NCBI GenBank assembly: GCA_946615865.1
Contig: CAMOIJ010000027.1
Coordinates: forward strand, 1 to 36,112
DNA length: 36,112 nt
Source of the DNA: an uncultured Lachnospiraceae bacterium
GTDB taxonomy: Bacteria > Bacillota > Clostridia > Lachnospirales > Lachnospiraceae
Reading direction: 5' to 3'
The notes beneath the pieces were generated by a model. The model saw nothing but the letters and a program-made list of their open reading frames with translations, made no database searches and was not told where the DNA came from. Below, piece after piece: positions 31,641 through 36,112 of the stretch (position 1 is the first letter of the stretch; every line of letters starts with the position of its first letter). Made by a program: the position numbers and the translations under genes.

Positions 31641-34619
31641 TCAGTCCTTCTTCTCAATACTGTCCGTCTTGTAGATGAACTTCACCCTTGTCTTGTCCGG
31701 ATTTGCGGTTCCGCTGAAGGTCTTGTAGGACTTGGCGGCGTCCTTAAGAGTGTCGATCCGTTTTTCGATAGACTTGACGTCTGTCTTGTAGAGGTTCGCG
31801 AGTTTCTGCACGCCTTCCTCGTTGAGTTTGATACAGCCGTCTTTCAGTTCCAGTGCTCCGGAAGAGATCTCAGACATACCGTCTGCGAGCTTCGCTGCGC
31901 CTTCGCTGAGCTGAGTTGCGCCGCTCCTCAGTTTCCCGCTGTTTTCATCCAGTTTCTCTGTGCCGTCGGCCAGATCGCTGACACCGCCGCTGAGTTTGGA
32001 CGCGCCGGCAGAAAGAGTCTTCGCGCCGGCATCCAGTTTCTTGGTTCCGTCAAGGATCGTCTGCATACTTCCGTTGAGAATCTTCGCGCCATCATAAAGC
32101 CGTTGTACTCCACTGTTGACATCGGAAACGCCGGCTGTATAGGCGGCCAGTCCCTGTACCAGTCCAGGTGTTTCATTTTCATTTGCAGGCACATGTGAGA
32201 GACCTGCGGATATCATGGCTGCTCCCGTATTGAGCTCTGTGTTATTTCCGGTCAACTGAACAAGACCTCCCTGAAGGGTAGCCACGCCTTCCCAGATTCC
32301 ACTTGTGTTGTCTGCGCCGATACCTTCATATACCGCTTTGGCGCCTGCCTTCAGATCATCAGAATTAGTTTGGACAGCTTGAGCAGCACCTTGAAGCTGA
32401 GTTGCACCTGTTGAGAGCTGGCTCATACCATTTGCCAGTGCTGTAAGTTCCCCGTAGAGACTTCCAACCGCGCTTCCAACATCACCGATTCCTTCGTTAA
32501 CAGTTTTTGCGTTTCCTTCCAGCAACCCAATCGTACCTTCTTCTCCGGTGAGAGAAGACAGCGACCCCTTTGCTGCATTTGCTTTAGTTTTGGCGTCCGA
32601 GATTCTGCCTCCGGCGTCATCCGCCATCTTCCTTGCTCCCGCATCTGCGGCATAATTTATCGCTTCCTCGAGTTTTTCGTTAGCAGGCTTAACATCGATA
32701 CTGTAAGTTACAGAATCATTCGCAGCCTCCTGTGCCGCATTTGCCGCTTCATCAGCTATATCCTCTATCTGCTCATCGGTCAGGTCATATCCATCAAGAG
32801 TTTCCATCACCTTGCTGCGAACCGCATCGCTTACATTGGCATTGATATCAACATCGACATCATCCTTATTTATTTTGTGTTTCTCCGATGTCTCTGAGGC
32901 AGCAGCTGATGCTGCATTTGTAACATCAACGTCACTGATCTCAGCAACCTCTGTTATTCCGTTGATCTCCTTTTCAGCATCTTCTACATTGCTCTTTACT
33001 GTTTTGATATTCCCTACAACACCTTCTTCTGCAATTGTTTTGAGACCTAAGATGCCTGTCCTGGCATTGTTTACAGCATCGACTGCATCCGGCACGTTCC
33101 CGGCACTTTTTGCGATTGCGTCTGCTCCTTTATAAATCTGTCCGGCGGCGTCTGATACGCCCCCTGCATAGTGTTCCAAACCCTCACTTACGCTTTTAGC
33201 TCCTGCGGAAAGACTGGGCAGCTTATCCTTCGCCAGCATTTCGCTTGTTCCGGCTTTAAGATTTTCGACGCCGCCTGTATAGTTTTTGATTCCCTCCTGA
33301 AGCTTTACAGCGCCCTCAGAAAGTTTAGCCACGCCGTCATTGAGTGTCTGTGACTGGTCTGCAAGCTGCTGTGTGCCTGCCTTCAGAGTACCAAGTCCGC
33401 CTGTGAGTTCGCTTACTCCCCCGCCAAACTCAGTAAGTCCGCTGCTGAGCGCAGACGCACCCTTTGTCAGGTCTGGGAGTCTGTCCACCAAAGTCCCCAC
33501 TCCTGCGTCAATCTGCTGAGCGCCGTCGTTGACCTGAGAGACACCATCCGTATATTCCTTAATACCGGAAGCAAGCTCTCCGGCACCATCTGAGAGTTCC
33601 TTCGAGCCGTCAGTCGCCTCATTAATACCGTCAGAGAGCTTACCGGCGCCATCCGCCAGGTCAGCCCCGTCCTTCTCGAGGTCGGCGATCTTCTCGTCCA
33701 TATCCTTAAGCATGCTGTCGTGGTCCTCTTCCAGCTCCTCATCGTCATCGAAGAGGCCCGAGAAGACCATCGTCATGCAGGTGCTCATCTTGAAGTCTGT
33801 CGCGTCCATCGTGATCTCTACGGAATCAGGGATCTCCAGGTCGCGGACTCTGTCTTTTGACTTCTGGCTGGCCTCTGTCTCGTCCAGCAGATGCTCCGCG
33901 TCGTCCTTGGCGCTCTGCAGGCTGTCTGAAAGGCCGGGGAATGCCATACCGACAACGACTGTATTCTTGCCCTCGGAGATGACGGAACCGTTGTCCACCT
34001 CGACATTCTTTACGTTGTCGTTGGAGAAAATTATGCCTGTCATCGTGGTGAAAGGCACGAATACATCGCTGTATTTCTCGGAATTATCGTAGTCGATGTG
34101 TATTTTGACCTTGCCGCTCTTGCCGGCCAGCTCCTGCGGCGCGATTTCTTTCCCGTCCAGATAGTAGGTGATCTTCTGGGAAACCGGAGCCGCCTTATCC
34201 GTTGTTCCCTGATAGTAGATGTCATTGCCGCCGGCGTTCCATGTCAAAATATCGCCGTTCTGTGTAAAGGGCTCGTCACCCTTTACATTCTCAATATTCT
34301 GCAGGATCGAATTGTCATAGAGCTTGTCTGAGCCTTCTTTATTCTTGAGCCAGTTGGAGACGGTCATGCTCTTCTGCTTGCCGTATGCATCTGTGAAGAC
34401 ATATACGGTCTCTTCCTTCTCAGCGCCTCCCGAAACCTCGTCTGTACCTTTTACAGCCGCTGCCATCGCTGCCGCAAGATCCTCTTCCGTGATCGCTGCC
34501 GTTTCCTGTGAATCCCAGAAAATGCTTCCGGAAACCGGAGCCGCCGCATAGGCCGGCATGGTCATATTTGCTGTCATTGCCACTGCCAGAAGCAGGGCCA
34601 GAACCTGTTTTCTCTTCAT
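31641..34619 (-). CDS. Secreted giant coiled-coil protein (YhgE/Pip-like repeats), MMPL partner
   Basis: A 992-aa protein with a clear signal peptide (residues 1-25, cleavage after AYA). A mixed N-terminal domain (about 30-300) includes KITYYLDGKEIAPQELAGKSGKVKIHIDYDN and a variable strand-rich part. Two long runs of LxxGxxxLxxG repeats (about 300-490 and 690-940, for example GAGKLSDGINEATDGSKELSDG) resemble the helical stalk of YhgE/Pip proteins. The middle (about 500-690) is Asp/Ala/Asn-rich and lacks the Gly repeats. Unlike YhgE it has no C-terminal membrane helices. The ATG at 34619 has AAGGAG upstream and is 18 bp after the MMPL transporter. It is probably an extracytoplasmic adaptor or stalk for that transporter (inference). 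Confidence 0.85.
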   Translation of the reverse strand: MKRKQVLALLLAVAMTANMTMPAYAAAPVSGSIFWDSQETAAITEEDLAAAMAAAVKGTDEVSGGAEKEETVYVFTDAYGKQKSMTVSNWLKNKEGSDKLYDNSILQNIENVKGDEPFTQNGDILTWNAGGNDIYYQGTTDKAAPVSQKITYYLDGKEIAPQELAGKSGKVKIHIDYDNSEKYSDVFVPFTTMTGIIFSNDNVKNVEVDNGSVISEGKNTVVVGMAFPGLSDSLQSAKDDAEHLLDETEASQKSKDRVRDLEIPDSVEITMDATDFKMSTCMTMVFSGLFDDDEELEEDHDSMLKDMDEKIADLEKDGADLADGAGKLSDGINEATDGSKELSDGAGELASGIKEYTDGVSQVNDGAQQIDAGVGTLVDRLPDLTKGASALSSGLTEFGGGVSELTGGLGTLKAGTQQLADQSQTLNDGVAKLSEGAVKLQEGIKNYTGGVENLKAGTSEMLAKDKLPSLSAGAKSVSEGLEHYAGGVSDAAGQIYKGADAIAKSAGNVPDAVDAVNNARTGILGLKTIAEEGVVGNIKTVKSNVEDAEKEINGITEVAEISDVDVTNAASAAASETSEKHKINKDDVDVDINANVSDAVRSKVMETLDGYDLTDEQIEDIADEAANAAQEAANDSVTYSIDVKPANEKLEEAINYAADAGARKMADDAGGRISDAKTKANAAKGSLSSLTGEEGTIGLLEGNAKTVNEGIGDVGSAVGSLYGELTALANGMSQLSTGATQLQGAAQAVQTNSDDLKAGAKAVYEGIGADNTSGIWEGVATLQGGLVQLTGNNTELNTGAAMISAGLSHVPANENETPGLVQGLAAYTAGVSDVNSGVQRLYDGAKILNGSMQTILDGTKKLDAGAKTLSAGASKLSGGVSDLADGTEKLDENSGKLRSGATQLSEGAAKLADGMSEISSGALELKDGCIKLNEEGVQKLANLYKTDVKSIEKRIDTLKDAAKSYKTFSGTANPDKTRVKFIYKTDSIEKKD

Positions 34620-34637
34620 GATCGTCACTCTCCTTTA

Positions 34638-36112
34638 TTACATGGAATGGGACAGCTCGCTGCCCGTATTCCCCAGCTTATTTTCTCTTTTCGTAAATCC
34701 GCGGCTTGTCCTGATGATGAGGGGATCAAACAGCAGCAGGATCGCCGGAAGTGCGAATATTACCGTCACCATACTGATCAGGGCGCCTCTGGCCATCAGC
34801 ATGCACAGGGAGGAAATTACGGATATGCCCGAATACATTCCCACGCCGAAGGTTGCCGCGAAGAAGGACATCGCACTGACGAATATACTCTGTATAGATG
34901 TTTTATGGGCGATCAGAACCGCCTCTTGTTTGCTCTTTCCGCTTCTTCTCTCAACCTGATACCTGCTAGTCATCAGGATCGCGTAGTCAACGGTGGATCC
35001 CAGCTGGATCGTTCCGATGACGATTGAAGCGATGAAGGGAAGCGAAGTGCCTGTATAGTACGCAAGTCCCATATTGATGAAGATCGCGCACTCTATGACC
35101 AGTACCAGCAGAACAGGAAGGCTCAGCGACGTGAAGACAAACATGATGATCGCCGCGATGATACCAATGGAAGTCCAGTTGACGACATTGAAGTCGTGAT
35201 TGGAGATCGTGATCAGGTCCTTGGTACAAGGCGCATCGCCGATCAGCATGGCTTTGCTGTCATAGCGGTGGATGATCTCGTTGATCTGATCGATCTGCTG
35301 ATTCATCTCATCTGTTGCCGTTACGTATTCGCTGGCCACCAGCATCAGCTGATAGCCGCCGCCGTACAGCACGTCTCTTGCTTCTTCCGGAAGCATTTCT
35401 CTGGGGATGTCCTCTCCCATGAAACTGTCCACTGAGATTACGCTGCTGACGCCCTCCACATCTTTGATCTCTTTGGACATGGCGTCTCCGGACTTTATGT
35501 CCAGATTCTCATCCGCCAGGATCATCAGCGTGTTGTTCATGCTGAAGGTGTCTTCCATCTTCTGGTTCGCTACCATGGAAGGAAGATCCTTGGGCAGCGT
35601 CTGGATTATATCGTAATAGATATCGTAGTGTGTATATCCGTAGATCGCGGGGATCCAGGACAGAAGAAAGACCAGTAGAACAACTTTACTATGCTTCTGC
35701 ACGAAATCCGCGATCTTTGAAAATGTAGGAAGCAGAGGTCTGTGCCTTGTCTTCTCAATAGGTTTTTCAAAAAGCAGGATCAGCGAAGGCAGTACCGTCA
35801 CGCAGCATATCACGCCCAGGGCGACGCCCTTCATCATGACCAGACCGACGTCCAGGCCGAAACGGAATCTCATAAAGCACAGCGCCGCGAAACCGGCTAT
35901 AGTCGTGATCGAAGATCCAACTACGGACTTGAGCGTCTCATTGATCGCCACAGCCATTGCTTCCTTGGAATCATCGTAGATCTGCTCGTTTTCCTTGAAA
36001 CTGTGCCACAAAAAGATCGAGTAATCCATTGTGACGCCAAGCTGCAGTACTGCTGCGAGCGCTTTTGTTATATATGATACTTCACCGAAGAAGTAATTGG
36101 AACCGAGATTAT
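34638..36112 (-). CDS. MMPL/RND-superfamily transporter, 5' part beyond window
   Basis: The C-terminal 490 residues of a large membrane transporter. The frame is open to the window edge, so the start is missing. It contains the end of the first membrane block with LGVTMDYSIFL, then a soluble loop domain (about 150 residues with NNTLMILADENLDIKSGD). The second block has GSTVDYAILMTSRYQ and about five helices. The two D-Y pairs are the proton-relay positions of MMPL proteins. The C-terminus is a short basic tail. In Gram-positives such proteins export lipids, glycolipids or peptides, and the substrate here is unknown. It is immediately upstream of the coiled-coil partner. Confidence 0.92.
   Translation of the reverse strand, partial: NLGSNYFFGEVSYITKALAAVLQLGVTMDYSIFLWHSFKENEQIYDDSKEAMAVAINETLKSVVGSSITTIAGFAALCFMRFRFGLDVGLVMMKGVALGVICCVTVLPSLILLFEKPIEKTRHRPLLPTFSKIADFVQKHSKVVLLVFLLSWIPAIYGYTHYDIYYDIIQTLPKDLPSMVANQKMEDTFSMNNTLMILADENLDIKSGDAMSKEIKDVEGVSSVISVDSFMGEDIPREMLPEEARDVLYGGGYQLMLVASEYVTATDEMNQQIDQINEIIHRYDSKAMLIGDAPCTKDLITISNHDFNVVNWTSIGIIAAIIMFVFTSLSLPVLLVLVIECAIFINMGLAYYTGTSLPFIASIVIGTIQLGSTVDYAILMTSRYQVERRSGKSKQEAVLIAHKTSIQSIFVSAMSFFAATFGVGMYSGISVISSLCMLMARGALISMVTVIFALPAILLLFDPLIIRTSRGFTKRENKLGNTGSELSHSM

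Noticed and set aside
31599-32198. 199-aa plus-strand open frame
   Set aside because: Antisense to the repetitive coiled-coil gene. Its repetitive look comes from the repeats on the other strand.

Overview
The window reads as ordinary chromosome of a moderately GC-rich Clostridia member, most likely Lachnospiraceae. This is inferred from protein style (LysRS, RibU with an extra N-terminal helix, a small acidic protein resembling Lachnospiraceae DUF6145), the SD-rich Gram-positive ribosome binding sites, sigma-A type promoters, and the gene order tsaE-tsaB-rimI ... dusB-greA-lysS. I see no phage, insertion sequence, CRISPR array, tRNA or rRNA.

Region 1 (about 17.65 kb down to 0.1 kb, all minus strand) is a 17-gene collinear housekeeping block. 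In transcription order it is tsaE, tsaB, rimI, rnz, tsaD, ispD, dnaE, pfkA, an SpoU-type rRNA methyltransferase, nfeD, an SPFH/stomatin gene, an ornithine carbamoyltransferase, birA, a small acidic protein, dusB, greA and lysS. Internal promoters are visible before pfkA, nfeD and greA. Hairpin terminators follow pfkA, greA and lysS. The block holds three of the four bacterial t6A genes (tsaB, tsaD, tsaE) plus tRNA 3' processing, dihydrouridylation and charging.

Region 2 (17.06-18.24 kb, extending to 16.27 kb) is a hot spot of tandem duplication. A 63-bp hairpin-forming repeat array fills the divergent intergenic region. Decaying 32-bp copies of the tsaE 3' end follow the tsaE stop codon, and a 25-bp copy of the tsaB tail supplies the ribosome binding site and start of rimI.

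Region 3 (18.24-20.35 kb, plus strand) is a single lipoprotein gene with a carbohydrate-binding-like module and a six-hairpin (alpha/alpha barrel) glycosidase-like domain. It ends at a bidirectional terminator.

Region 4 (28.5 kb down to 20.39 kb, minus strand) is an envelope block. It contains three overlapping or closely spaced family-2 glycosyltransferases, a tail-anchored coiled-coil protein coupled to a flavin-reductase-like protein, murA, and ribU. The ribU gene has a complete promoter, FMN riboswitch and intrinsic terminator.

Region 5 (28.7-30.7 kb, plus strand) is pgm (alpha-phosphohexomutase) with a consensus promoter, a structured leader of about 215 nt and a strong terminator. It could supply sugar phosphates for the divergently transcribed glycosyltransferases.

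Region 6 (36.1-31.0 kb, minus strand) is an MMPL-family transporter cut by the window edge, followed 18 bp later by a 992-residue secreted coiled-coil protein and then a small MntP-like membrane protein. The transporter plus coiled-coil pair is the best candidate for an incompletely described system in the window.
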